DNA of 64,000 nucleotides from Arthrobacter sp. GTDB taxonomy: Bacteria; Actinomycetota; Actinomycetes; Actinomycetales; Micrococcaceae. The stretch lies in the NCBI GenBank assembly GCA_031277795.1, contig JAITLQ010000013.1, positions 186,001-250,000 on the forward strand. Reading direction: 5' to 3'. Made by a program: the position numbers and the translations under genes. This document shows, one piece after another, positions 16,655-24,450 of the stretch; positions within the stretch are counted from its first letter, which is position 1; each line of letters opens with the position of its first letter. Below the pieces are notes generated by a model, which was not told the DNA's origin, searched no databases, and worked only from the letters and a program-made list of their open reading frames with translations.

Positions 16655-17878
16655 CTACGCGCCGGAGGCGAGGGCCGCGACCGGGGCGGCCTGGCCGCCG
16701 TCGTGCGCCCACTCGAGGCCGTGCCGGGAGGAATCGACGGGCCACACGAGCCCGTCGAGGACGTCCGGCGCGAGGCCGAAGGAGGTGGTCATGCCGATGC
16801 CGCTGGTCACGGAGACGACGCGCACGGCGGGGTGCGGGGAGGCGACGAGGAAGTCGGTGGCGGCGGAGTGCGCGTAGACGCCGCGCCAGCGGCGGCGCAC
16901 CGTGAGCGGCTCGCCGAAGAGCTCCTCGCCCTCGCGCAGGAGCAGCTCGGCGAGGCGCTCGTCGTCGAAGGGCGAGGTGGAGTCCTCGTCCACGTGGGTG
17001 TCGCCGAGGACCAGCGAGCCCTCGGGGCGCTGGGTGAGCATGAGGTTCATCTGGACATCGAGGAGCTCCGGGGTGGAGCGCTGGATGCGCTCGCGGACGT
17101 CGCGGGCGGCCGGCGTGGCGGCGAGGCCGCCGTAGCGCAGCATCGAGAGGCCGGTCAGGAGCGCGGGGCCGAGGTCAGCCTTGCGCGGCGGGGCGACCTC
17201 GAGCATCTGCAGGCGGCAGCGCTTGAGCTCGATCTGCTCGGCGAGGGCGGGGAAGAGGCGGTCGACGTCGTGGCCGACGGCGTGGATGACGCGGGCGGCC
17301 GTGAGCTCGCCGCGGTTGGTGGAGACCGCGACGCTGGCGCCGTCGGCGGCCGGGGTGACGGCCGTGACGTGCGTGTCGAAGCGGACCTCGGCGCCCGGCT
17401 GCGCCGCGATCCACGCGGCGAGCGCGGGGATGGCCTCGCGGGGGTCAACGCGCAGGTCGAGCGGGAGGTGCGCGGCGGCGAGTAGGCCGGGCAGCGGCTG
17501 GGCCGTGAGCTCGCGGGCCTCCTCGGCGTCGAGGAGGCGGACCTGGCCCGCCGGCCGGGTGGCCGCGAACTCGCGCAGCACGCGGGCCTCGTCCTCGTGG
17601 CGGGCCAGGACCAGCGTGCCGACCTGGCGCACGTCGATGCCGGCGGCGGCGCCGAGCTCGATCCAGCGCTCGCGGGCGGTCAGGGCGTACTCGAGGCCGC
17701 GGCCGGATTGGGCCGTGGCGCACACGTGGCCGAAGTTGCGCACGGAGGCGCCGACGGCGCGGTGGTCGCGCTCCAGGACGGTGACGGTGAGGCCGCGGCG
17801 CAGTGCTTCCGCGGCGTGAGCCAGGCCGACAATGCCGGCGCCGACGACGATGAGATCGGGGGTGGAGGTGCTGTTCAC
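16655..17878 (-). CDS. FAD-dependent amine oxidase, HpnW-like (phosphonate-linked)
   Basis: A DadA/glycine-oxidase-fold flavoenzyme. The dinucleotide-binding motif VGAGIVGLAHAAEALRRG lies near the N terminus, a second-strand ERDHRAVGAS follows, and the C-terminal part has SGIGMTTSFGLAPDVLDGL (substrate/FAD site). It matches the TIGR03364 group found beside phosphonate genes; relatives oxidise aminoethylphosphonate-type compounds. The start is taken as GTG at 17878 (407 residues); a TTG at 17920 would add 14 residues before a normal FAD-fold N terminus and is less likely. It heads the minus-strand phosphonate genes and faces the divergent GntR-type regulator across a repeat-rich promoter region. 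Confidence 0.85.
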   Translation of the reverse strand: MNSTSTPDLIVVGAGIVGLAHAAEALRRGLTVTVLERDHRAVGASVRNFGHVCATAQSGRGLEYALTARERWIELGAAAGIDVRQVGTLVLARHEDEARVLREFAATRPAGQVRLLDAEEARELTAQPLPGLLAAAHLPLDLRVDPREAIPALAAWIAAQPGAEVRFDTHVTAVTPAADGASVAVSTNRGELTAARVIHAVGHDVDRLFPALAEQIELKRCRLQMLEVAPPRKADLGPALLTGLSMLRYGGLAATPAARDVRERIQRSTPELLDVQMNLMLTQRPEGSLVLGDTHVDEDSTSPFDDERLAELLLREGEELFGEPLTVRRRWRGVYAHSAATDFLVASPHPAVRVVSVTSGIGMTTSFGLAPDVLDGLVWPVDSSRHGLEWAHDGGQAAPVAALASGA

Positions 17879-17933
17879 GGCCTTGAGATTTCCGTCTCCG
17901 GCGGGGACCTCGCAAGCCAAAATGGCACTTGTA

Positions 17934-18026
17934 TGGACAAGTTCACCGAGGGTTCACGGGCCCGGATTGGTGTTCACCTTCCGTCCACCTGAATCACCCT
18001 CAACTTGTCTGTTCACGTGACTACGC
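17934..18026. promoter_or_regulatory. Divergent regulatory region with GntR-type operator candidates
   Basis: The octamer GACAAGTT (17936-17943) and its exact inverse AACTTGTC (18002-18009) flank the region. GTTCAC occurs four times (17941, 17952, 17972, 18011), the last forming the palindrome TCACGTGA (18013-18020). A TACGCT -10-like hexamer lies at 18021-18026, eight bases before the gntR ATG. This fits operator sites for the adjacent HutC-type repressor controlling both directions. The assignment of individual sites is inference. Confidence 0.5.
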
Positions 18027-18034
18027 TGGGCGCC

Positions 18035-18793
18035 ATGACCACTCCCCTGCACGTGCGCATCGCGGACGAACTGCGCTCGCAGATCGTCTCCGGCTCGCTG
18101 CCCGTGGGCGCGCCGTTGCCGTCCGAGGCCCGCCTCACCGAGCGCTTCGACGCCTCCCGCGGCACCGTACGCACGGCCCTCGCCGCGCTCCAGCGCGAGG
18201 GGCTCATCGACCGCGGCCAGGGCCGCCCGCCCGTGGTGCGCGAGTCGGCCGCCCCGCAGTCCTTCGAGTCGTTCATGTCCTTCACGGCCTGGGCGCAGCG
18301 CGAGGGTCACGCGGCCGGGCAGCGCACCATCGAGATCGCCCGCCGGCCCGTGCGCGGCCCCGCCGCCGAAGCCCTGAACCTGGCCGAGGGAACCCCCGTC
18401 ATCGAGGTGCTGCGCCTGCGCACCCTGGATGCCAAGGCCGCCATGGTGGAGCGCTCTGTGTTCCCCGAGGAGGTGGGCCGGCTGCTCTTCGAGTTCGACC
18501 CGGACGAGAGCTCCATCTACGCGCACCTCCTGGGTCGCGGCATCCCGCTGCACTCGGCCCGCCACGTGATCGACGCCGTCGGCGCGGACGAGGCGGACGC
18601 CGAGCTGCTCGAGGTGGCACCCGGCTCGCCGCTGCTGCGCGAGCGCCGCCGCGTGCTCTCCCCCGACGGCGTCCCGCTCGAATACGGCGAGGACCGCTAC
18701 CGCCCCGACCGCGTGACGTTCTCCATCAACAACGTCCTCTCCCCCACCCCGGGCTCCACGCCCGAACCCCGCATCCTCAAGGAGTCATCATGA
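18035..18793 (+). CDS. GntR/HutC-family transcriptional regulator
   Basis: A 252-residue regulator. The N-terminal winged helix has the GntR signature (IADELRSQIVSGSLPVGAPL, then SEARLTERFDASRGTVRTAL, about residues 8-50). The UTRA effector domain spans about 85-240, with VIEVLRLRTLDA and ERRRVLSPDGVPLEYGEDRY. HutC-type regulators sense small metabolites, here plausibly a phosphonate or its breakdown product. The ATG at 18035 is preferred over an upstream in-frame start because it matches the family N terminus. It is divergent from the HpnW-like gene and its stop overlaps the PhnX-like start (ATGA). Confidence 0.92.
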   Translation: MTTPLHVRIADELRSQIVSGSLPVGAPLPSEARLTERFDASRGTVRTALAALQREGLIDRGQGRPPVVRESAAPQSFESFMSFTAWAQREGHAAGQRTIEIARRPVRGPAAEALNLAEGTPVIEVLRLRTLDAKAAMVERSVFPEEVGRLLFEFDPDESSIYAHLLGRGIPLHSARHVIDAVGADEADAELLEVAPGSPLLRERRRVLSPDGVPLEYGEDRYRPDRVTFSINNVLSPTPGSTPEPRILKESS

Positions 18794-19479
18794 GCACCGC
18801 GTACGACCTCGCCAGCCTGGACATGGCCGGCACCACGATCGACGAGAACGAGCTCGTCTACCGGGTGCTGGAGTCCACGGTGGCGAAGGCCGCGGACAGC
18901 GCCATCCCCGCCGAGCTGCTGGGACGCTGGAAGGGCACGAGCAAGTGGGAGGCCATCCAGGGGCTGCTGTCGGCGCTGGGCCGCCCCGCCACGGTGCCCG
19001 AGGTGGACGCCGTGTTCGAGCGCTTCTCCTCCGACCTCATCACGGCCTACCGCGAGACGCCGCCGACCCCCATGCCCGGCGTGCTCGAGCTCTTCGCCGA
19101 TCTGCGCGGGCGCGGCATCAAGGTGGCCCTGCAGACGGGGTATTCGGCGCCCATCGCAGCGGCGATCTTCGAGGGTCTGGGCTGGAGCGCCGGTGCCGGC
19201 GAGAACCACACGGTGGACGCGATCGTCACCTCCGACCTGGTCGCCGCCTCGCGCCCCGCGCCCTACCTGATCTTCCACACCATGGAGGCCACGGGCGTGC
19301 GCCGCGTCGATCGCGTCCTGGCCGCCGGCGACACCCCGAACGACCTCGGCGCGGCCGACGCCGCCGGCGCGCGTTTCAAGGTGGGCGTCACCTCCGGCGC
19401 GTTCACCGCCGAGCAGCTGCGCAAGGCGCCGCACACCCACATCCTGGGCGGGATCGCTGGCATCGCGGAGCTGGCTTAG
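18790..19479 (+). CDS. PhnX-like HAD hydrolase (phosphonatase-like)
   Basis: A 229-residue haloacid-dehalogenase-fold enzyme with the phosphonatase-type nucleophile motif DMAGTT (residues 11-16) instead of the usual DxDGTL, motif II LQTGYSAP (about 116), and the acidic motif AAGDTPNDLGAA (about 179-190). It matches the TIGR03351 PhnX-like group rather than classical PhnX, whose cap-domain Schiff-base lysine context differs. The proposed role is hydrolysis of a C-P bond or phosphate ester in phosphonate breakdown. It is co-translated with the GntR regulator through a 4-bp overlap. Confidence 0.88.
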   Translation: MSTAYDLASLDMAGTTIDENELVYRVLESTVAKAADSAIPAELLGRWKGTSKWEAIQGLLSALGRPATVPEVDAVFERFSSDLITAYRETPPTPMPGVLELFADLRGRGIKVALQTGYSAPIAAAIFEGLGWSAGAGENHTVDAIVTSDLVAASRPAPYLIFHTMEATGVRRVDRVLAAGDTPNDLGAADAAGARFKVGVTSGAFTAEQLRKAPHTHILGGIAGIAELA

Positions 19480-19593
19480 GACCCCAGGCCCCACCCACCC
19501 CGCGCGGGCCGGGAGACCCGCGCCCGCGGCGACCACCCGGCGTCGGGCGGCTTCCCGCCGCGCCCACCCGCCGGCGACCACCCGCCGCGACTT

Positions 19594-19654
19594 TGAGGCG
19601 CGTTGTGCGCTTTGAGGCGTGAATTTCCCGCCTCAAAGCGCACAACGCGCCTCA
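19594..19654. terminator. 26-bp-arm inverted repeat between convergent genes
   Basis: Perfect arms at 19594-19619 and 19629-19654 with a 9-nt loop. It lies between the PhnX-like stop (+) and the ferredoxin stop (-), so bidirectional termination is likely. Far longer than needed for a terminator. Confidence 0.75.
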
Positions 19655-19692
19655 TTCCTTGCCGGCCAAGGCACGACGGCGCCGTGCCCGGC

Positions 19693-19926
19693 TCAGGCCG
19701 CCGGCGTCACCCGGGTGAGCAGCAGGGCTCGGACGGGGCAGAGGCGGGCCGCCTCGCGGGCCGCCCGCTCCTCCCCCGCCACCAGGGGCATGCGGGTGGT
19801 GCCGCGACCGCTCTCGTCGACGGCCCACGGGTAGCCCCACTCGTCCCGGCCCAGCCGCGGCGCCAGCACCTCCGAGCACAGCCCGCGGGCCACGCAGGCG
19901 CTCATGTCGATGCGCAGTTCCTGCAT
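19693..19926 (-). CDS. Small single-cluster ferredoxin
   Basis: A 77-residue acidic ferredoxin of the actinobacterial 3Fe-4S/4Fe-4S type: Cys residues in DMSACVARGLC (about 11 and 17) and ARLCPVRAL (about 62), giving the C-x5-C...C-P pattern that usually holds a [3Fe-4S] cluster. The ATG at 19926 is preferred over a GTG one codon upstream because it overlaps the NuoF-like stop in the usual ATGA fashion. Last gene of the five-gene redox operon; it probably exchanges electrons with the NuoF-like protein. Confidence 0.85.
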   Translation of the reverse strand: MQELRIDMSACVARGLCSEVLAPRLGRDEWGYPWAVDESGRGTTRMPLVAGEERAAREAARLCPVRALLLTRVTPAA

Positions 19927-21236
19927 CACGCCACCTCCCGGTTTCCGCCCTGCGCCGGCCCCGGGACCGGCCCGGTCAGCGCCAGGCCGCGCCGGGCCCG
20001 GTCACCGTGCGCGTGGAGCGCGCTGCATGATCCGCGCGCGTGGAGCGCAAACTCCTCGCCGAAGGCGGCGAGGCTCGAGCGCAGGAAGCCCACGGCGCCG
20101 TCCGGATGGTGGCAAGCCCCGCGCCCCGCCACGCGTTGGCACAGCTCCTCGAGCTCGTGCGGGGAGCCACCGCTCCCCCTGGCCAAGGCCCCCACGGACG
20201 CGGCGAGCGCCGGAAGCCCGAAGACGCAGGGCCCGCACTGGCCGGCGCTGTCCTCGGCCAGCACCTGCGCCAGCTCGGCCACGAGGTCCACCGGGCAGCG
20301 CTCGGCTCCGACCACGTGCAGCATGCCGCCGCCCGTTCCTCGCGGCGAGGCGGAGCCGGCCACGCGCATGGCGCCGCCGGCCACCTGCTCGGCCCCGAGC
20401 CAGTGCCCGTGCCGGCCGCCCACGAGCACGCTCGCTCCCGTCGCCGCCAGGCGGGAGGCGTCGAGCCCCGCCGCCTCGAGCACCTCAGCGGCGCTCGCGC
20501 CGGCGTCCGCCTCGATGACCCAGCGCTGGCCGGGGGCCAGCGCACTCGGGCCCCACGCGCCGTCGGGCAGGGGGCCTCCCACCCCGTCCCCCGACACGGT
20601 ATACAGCCGCGTGGACGGCGGCGGCGCGCCGCGGGCCGCCGTGCGCCAGGCCAGCGCGAGCACGGCGAGCGTCTCCACGTTCAGGACCAGGGCGGGCGGG
20701 CGGCCCGGCTGGGTCTGGCTCAGCGGGAGCGCGTGAAAGCTCGGCAGGGCGGCGCGGCCCGTGACGGCGGCGACGACGGCCGAGGCCTCGCCCTCGATGA
20801 ACGTCCCGGTGGCCTCCGAGCACTCCTGGCCCGGGTCCGCCGCGCGGATCCCCGCGAGCGCCTCCGCCGGGGCCCTGACCACGGTGCGGCGGGAGCCCAC
20901 CGCCTCGGCCAGGAGCCGAAGGCCCTCCAGGACCAGCCACGGGGCCCTCGCGAGCAGCATCGCGTCCTTGGCCGAAAAGGAGTCGCCCTCGGAGCCGTTG
21001 GCGATCACGAGCGGGGCGGTACCGCGCAGCGAGAGAAGCTTGCGCGCCGTGGGGAAGCCGGCGCCGCCGCGCCCCGCGAGCCCGGCCGCGGCGGCCGCCG
21101 CCGCGAGGGCCTCGAGTCCGCCCGCCGGCGGGAGCTCGCCGTGCGCCGCGAGGTGGGCGCCCCACGAGGGGTCGGCGGCCGCGAGGAGCCGGGGGCTCTC
21201 GTCCCTGGCCTGTTGGGGTTCGAGGTGGCGGTTCAT
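19926..21236 (-). CDS. NuoF-like/SLBB flavin and Fe-S oxidoreductase
   Basis: A 436-residue protein related to the NADH-binding 51-kDa subunit of complex I (NuoF) and RnfC. The FMN/NADH-binding loop GRGGAGFPTARK (about 50-61), NGSEGDSFSAKD (about 74-85) and a C-terminal Fe-S segment CGPCVFGLPAL (about 347) with a later GRGACHHPDG (about 382) are visible. Fewer Cys are present than in true NuoF, which uses four for its [4Fe-4S] cluster. It likely oxidises a pyridine nucleotide or quinol and passes electrons to the ferredoxin or the ferric-reductase-like membrane protein. The start ATG at 21236 has AAGGAG upstream and overlaps the preceding stop by 4 bp. Confidence 0.82.
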   Translation of the reverse strand: MNRHLEPQQARDESPRLLAAADPSWGAHLAAHGELPPAGGLEALAAAAAAAGLAGRGGAGFPTARKLLSLRGTAPLVIANGSEGDSFSAKDAMLLARAPWLVLEGLRLLAEAVGSRRTVVRAPAEALAGIRAADPGQECSEATGTFIEGEASAVVAAVTGRAALPSFHALPLSQTQPGRPPALVLNVETLAVLALAWRTAARGAPPPSTRLYTVSGDGVGGPLPDGAWGPSALAPGQRWVIEADAGASAAEVLEAAGLDASRLAATGASVLVGGRHGHWLGAEQVAGGAMRVAGSASPRGTGGGMLHVVGAERCPVDLVAELAQVLAEDSAGQCGPCVFGLPALAASVGALARGSGGSPHELEELCQRVAGRGACHHPDGAVGFLRSSLAAFGEEFALHARGSCSALHAHGDRARRGLALTGPVPGPAQGGNREVA

Positions 21237-21985
21237 GCGTGCTCCTTGGAGGAGGGAAGGTCGTGGTGGGCGGCCCGGGCGGTGGCGGTCGCGGTCCGGC
21301 CAGCGGCGCGGCCGGCGGTGGTCGCGGTCCGGCTGGTCACCGTCCGGCCAGCGGCGGTCCGGCCGGCGGGCACAGCGTGCGGCTGCCCCGGGCCCGGCCG
21401 CCCCGAGCCCGGCGGCTCCGGGGGAAGGGAGGGGAAGCGCGGCGCACCGGGACGGCGAGGTTCGAAGCGCGGGGAGAGGCGCCAGATGAGGCTCGCCGTG
21501 ACGGCCAGGACGCACGCGACGCTCGTCACGAGGGAGTACCACGCGGTGCCCTCGGTGCCGGTGGCGATGCCGTGGATGACCGCCAGCGGGAAGAATGCCA
21601 GGGCGAGCCAATGCAGCAGGCGGAAGCCGCGGGCCGGCAGCGCCCGCCGCAGCAGGCCGCTCAGCACGCCGAGCAGCAGCAGCTGCGTGGCCACCGTGCC
21701 GAACGCGGTGCCGACGGGCCGCAGGCCGAGGTCAACAGGGACGATCCAGGACCACACGCCGAGCCCGGCGAAGGGGTCGGCGATCAGGGTGATCACGTGG
21801 ACGGCAAGGAAGAGCACGGCGAGGAGCGCTGTGGTGCGGTGCAGCCGCGAGACGGTGGTGGCGGCGAGTCCCAGCGGGCGGCGGCCGGAGCGCGCCACGG
21901 TCCCCAACACCAGGGTGAGGGTGAGGAGCACGAGGTCGACGAAGCCGCTCGCCCGCCCATAGACCCAGAGGGTTTCGGTGCTCAT
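21233..21985 (-). CDS. Ferric-reductase-like transmembrane protein
   Basis: A 250-residue membrane protein with about five to six helices containing paired histidines typical of b-haem ferric reductase-like domains: LHRTTALLAVLFLAVHVITL (about 49-68) and LLHWLALAFFPLAVIHGIA (about 124-142). The last 75 residues are Pro/Arg/Thr-rich and cytoplasmic or disordered. Such proteins move electrons across the membrane, commonly next to ApbE-flavinylated partners. The ATG at 21985 overlaps the ApbE stop by 4 bp. Confidence 0.82.
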   Translation of the reverse strand: MSTETLWVYGRASGFVDLVLLTLTLVLGTVARSGRRPLGLAATTVSRLHRTTALLAVLFLAVHVITLIADPFAGLGVWSWIVPVDLGLRPVGTAFGTVATQLLLLGVLSGLLRRALPARGFRLLHWLALAFFPLAVIHGIATGTEGTAWYSLVTSVACVLAVTASLIWRLSPRFEPRRPGAPRFPSLPPEPPGSGRPGPGQPHAVPAGRTAAGRTVTSRTATTAGRAAGRTATATARAAHHDLPSSKEHA

Positions 21986-22824
21986 GCCATCGCCTCCACC
22001 GGCCAGCCGCCCACGCTCAGGACGGTGAGATCCGCGCGGACGAGGCGCGCCGGGCGCCCGCCCGCCTTGAGGAAGGCCGGGGCGTTCTCCCCGGCCACGA
22101 TCGCCGCCGTGGAGAGCGCATTGGCCTCCGCACAGCTCGGCGCGCCCACGCTCACGCTGGCCCACACCGCCGGGGCGGGGAGGCCCGTGGCCGGGTCGAT
22201 GATGTGGGACCCGAGGGAGGGGGCGGGCCTGAACGCCCGACGGCGCGTGGACGAGGTGGCCACGGCCCATCCGTCCTCGAGGTGGATCCGCGATTCGGGT
22301 TCCTCGCCATCGCGGACGGCCACCTCCCAGCCGGTTCCGGGGCCGTCGGCCCCTCCGGCCGTAGCGAGGTCGCCGCCGAGACTCACGAGGACGCCGCAGC
22401 CGAGCTCGCCGGCGATGGCGGCCGCCGCGGCGTCGGCCGTGAACGCCTTCCCCGTGGCGCCGAGGTCCAGGCGCGCGCCCGCGGGCCAGGTGACGTCGCC
22501 CGCGTCGGGGACCACGAGGCTCGCCGCCGGTGGCGTCGTTTGGCCCGGCCAGAGCGGGGCAAAGGGCGTGGTGCGGCCGCCGCTCGCGAGGGCTGCACTG
22601 GCCGCCACGGCGAGGAGGCCGCGCGTGAGCTGGTCTGGGTCCACGAGCCGGCCGCTGGCCTCGGCGCGGGCCAGCACCGTGTCTCGGCGGCACGGGCTGA
22701 TGCGCTCGTCTACGTCGTTCAGGAGTGAACGGACGAGGCGCACGGCCTCGGCGAGCGCGTCACGCTCGGAGACGACCACCCGCATGTCGCAGCCCCAAGC
22801 GCGGAAATCGGCGAAGGCGCTCAT
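21982..22824 (-). CDS. apbE: FAD:protein FMN transferase (ApbE family)
   Basis: A 280-residue ApbE-fold enzyme that attaches FMN from FAD to Ser/Thr of target proteins. Recognisable pieces are RLDLGATGKAFTADAAAAA (about 108-126; the ApbE LDLGGIAKG region), GVLVSLGGDLATAG (about 144-157), SLGSHIIDPATGLPA (about 204-218) and SVGAPSCAEANALSTAAIV (about 226-244). The canonical A-G-I segment is altered but present. No signal peptide is seen, though many actinobacterial ApbE proteins are exported. The target is unclear because no FMN-binding-domain protein is in the operon. Confidence 0.87.
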   Translation of the reverse strand: MSAFADFRAWGCDMRVVVSERDALAEAVRLVRSLLNDVDERISPCRRDTVLARAEASGRLVDPDQLTRGLLAVAASAALASGGRTTPFAPLWPGQTTPPAASLVVPDAGDVTWPAGARLDLGATGKAFTADAAAAAIAGELGCGVLVSLGGDLATAGGADGPGTGWEVAVRDGEEPESRIHLEDGWAVATSSTRRRAFRPAPSLGSHIIDPATGLPAPAVWASVSVGAPSCAEANALSTAAIVAGENAPAFLKAGGRPARLVRADLTVLSVGGWPVEAMA

Positions 22825-23189
22825 GATCCCGAGCTCCTTCCGTGCACCGTGTCGCTCTGGGAGCCGCTCACGCCGCCGCTGTCGGTGCTGGGTGTGGTGG
22901 CCTCCTGCGTGCTCTCGGTGCCGCTGGACCCGGAGGTGTCGCTCGAGTCGGAGGTCCCGGAGGAACCGCTCTCGGTCGAGGCGGACGGAGAGCTGCCGGA
23001 CGAGGAACCGTCCGTGCCCGACGTGGAGCCGCCGCTGGTGTCCTGCGTGCTGGAGGCCGAGGCCCGCGCGTCCTTGGCCGCGAACTGCGCGGCGATGATG
23101 GCCGTGCCGCCCAGTCCCGCCGCGGCGACGGCAATGCTCAGGGCCGCCGCGCCCGACCGGCCGAGCCGCTCGTGTTGATCGCGAGCCAT
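22821..23189 (-). CDS. Small Ser/Thr/Gly-rich membrane-anchored protein
   Basis: A 122-residue protein: a short basic N terminus, one hydrophobic segment (AAALSIAVAAAGLGGTAIIAA, about 14-34), then a low-complexity Ser/Thr/Gly/Asp tail likely outside the cell. The ribosome binding site GAGGAGG precedes the ATG at 23189. It is the first gene of the redox operon and overlaps apbE by 4 bp. In related operons this place is taken by an FMN-binding-domain protein; here no such domain and no clear flavinylation motif (SGAT type) is visible. Function unknown. Confidence 0.75.
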   Translation of the reverse strand: MARDQHERLGRSGAAALSIAVAAAGLGGTAIIAAQFAAKDARASASSTQDTSGGSTSGTDGSSSGSSPSASTESGSSGTSDSSDTSGSSGTESTQEATTPSTDSGGVSGSQSDTVHGRSSGS

Positions 23190-23422
23190 GGTGTCCTCCT
23201 CACTCGGGCCATCCGTTGTCCCAATGTGAGAACCAGAGTGGGCGCCGTCCCTGGCGGCCCGCGATCAGGGCGCTGTGGCGACTCTGTGCTTCCCGGTCGG
23301 GCACCGCCCGGACACCCCAGGCCGCGCCCGGCGCCGCGAGTGGAGGCCCGCGCCCGGGCACCCAACGCCACCGCCCGACGTCGGGCCTTGGCTTCTCCGC
23401 CTCCCTCACCCACACTGGGGCC

Positions 23423-23866
23423 ATGGCCGAGAACGCGACGCAGTGGACGCAAGAGGACGCCGTGGCGTGGGTGAAGGCGGTGGAGCACCCCACGCGACGC
23501 GCGGATGGGCTGACCCTGTTCTCGCTCCTGCGCGAGGTCACCGGCCAGGAGCCGCGCATGTGGGGGCCCACGATCGTGGGCTTCGATGAGTACGCCTATT
23601 TCTATCCCACGGGGCACTCGGGCACGGCGCCGATCATGGGCTTCAGCCCGCGCAAGGCCTCGCTCTCGCTCTACGGCTTCACCGGCCAACCGGAGGAGGC
23701 GGAGCTGCTCGCCCGGCTCGGCAAGCACAAGATCGGCAAGTCCTGTCTCTACATCAACAAGCTCGCCGACGTGGATCCCGGCGTGCTCCGGGAGCTCGCC
23801 GAGACGGGCTACCGGCACGGGCTGACGTTCAAGGCCAAGGGCGAGGCCGGGGAGATGGCGTACTGA
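23423..23866 (+). CDS. DUF1801-family protein
   Basis: A 147-residue soluble protein of the DUF1801 (YdhG-like) fold. Family features are the central MWGPTIVGFDEYAYFYPTG (about 39-57), GFSPRKASLSLYGF (about 66-79) and the end segment GKHKIGKSCLYINKLADVD (about 94-112) with LRELAETGY. The biochemical role is unknown; relatives are stress-linked small proteins. The ATG at 23423 begins the conserved N terminus. Divergent from the redox operon, convergent with the DUF6157 gene. Confidence 0.85.
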   Translation: MAENATQWTQEDAVAWVKAVEHPTRRADGLTLFSLLREVTGQEPRMWGPTIVGFDEYAYFYPTGHSGTAPIMGFSPRKASLSLYGFTGQPEEAELLARLGKHKIGKSCLYINKLADVDPGVLRELAETGYRHGLTFKAKGEAGEMAY

Positions 23867-23915
23867 CGCACCTCGGGCGCGGGCGTTGAGGCCCGGCGAC
23901 TGATCCCGGCGGCCC

Positions 23916-24332
23916 CTACTCCGCGCTGCGCGAGGACTTCATGGCCTTCTTCTGCTTGAGCTCGGGGTCCTCGCTGAAGCGCACGTACTCGGCGCTGCCG
24001 AGCGGGACGAGCGCCACGCGGCCGCGCTCGTCGTGGTGGATGCCCCAGCCGTAGCGCTTGGCCAACGGGGAGGCCCGCAGGCAGGCCTGGTCGCGGGAGA
24101 AGAACTCGTCCCACGCGGCGTCGCGTTCGGCATCCGAGAGGCCCTTGCGGCGGGCGTGCACCTCAAAGAGCAGCTCATCCGAGGTGTAGGCGTAGGGCCG
24201 GCCCTGCAGCAACGCGAACTCCAGCTCGGCGATCGTGGGACCCGTGCCCCCGGGCGGCGGCGTCTGGGCCGCTTGCACCGGCGAATCGTCCGCGACCCGA
24301 ATGAACGTGTTCGTGTAGTTCGTGGTGCTCAT
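23916..24332 (-). CDS. DUF6157-family protein
   Basis: A 138-residue protein resembling the DUF6157 group: NYTNTFIRVADDSPV at the start, PYAYTSDELLFEV (about 46-58), and CLRASPLAKRYGWGIHHDERGRVAL (centred about 95), ending in a basic KxKKAMKSSRS tail. No catalytic motif is evident. It lies between DUF1801 and the flavin reductase gene but is separated from the latter by about 118 bp. Role unknown. Confidence 0.8.
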   Translation of the reverse strand: MSTTNYTNTFIRVADDSPVQAAQTPPPGGTGPTIAELEFALLQGRPYAYTSDELLFEVHARRKGLSDAERDAAWDEFFSRDQACLRASPLAKRYGWGIHHDERGRVALVPLGSAEYVRFSEDPELKQKKAMKSSRSAE

Positions 24333-24450
24333 GCGACGCGACCTCCGCGATCAATGGGGGCAACTCGGGTTCTCCACCTTGACCCCTGCGGCCGGGCCGG
24401 TCAAGGCCTGCGCCGGGAAACTCGAGGCCCCGGCGGAGCACCCCGCGCGC

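Noticed and set aside
17879-17920. TTG start at 17920 for the HpnW-like oxidase
   Set aside because: It adds 14 residues ahead of a normal FAD-fold N terminus; the GTG at 17878 fits the family better.
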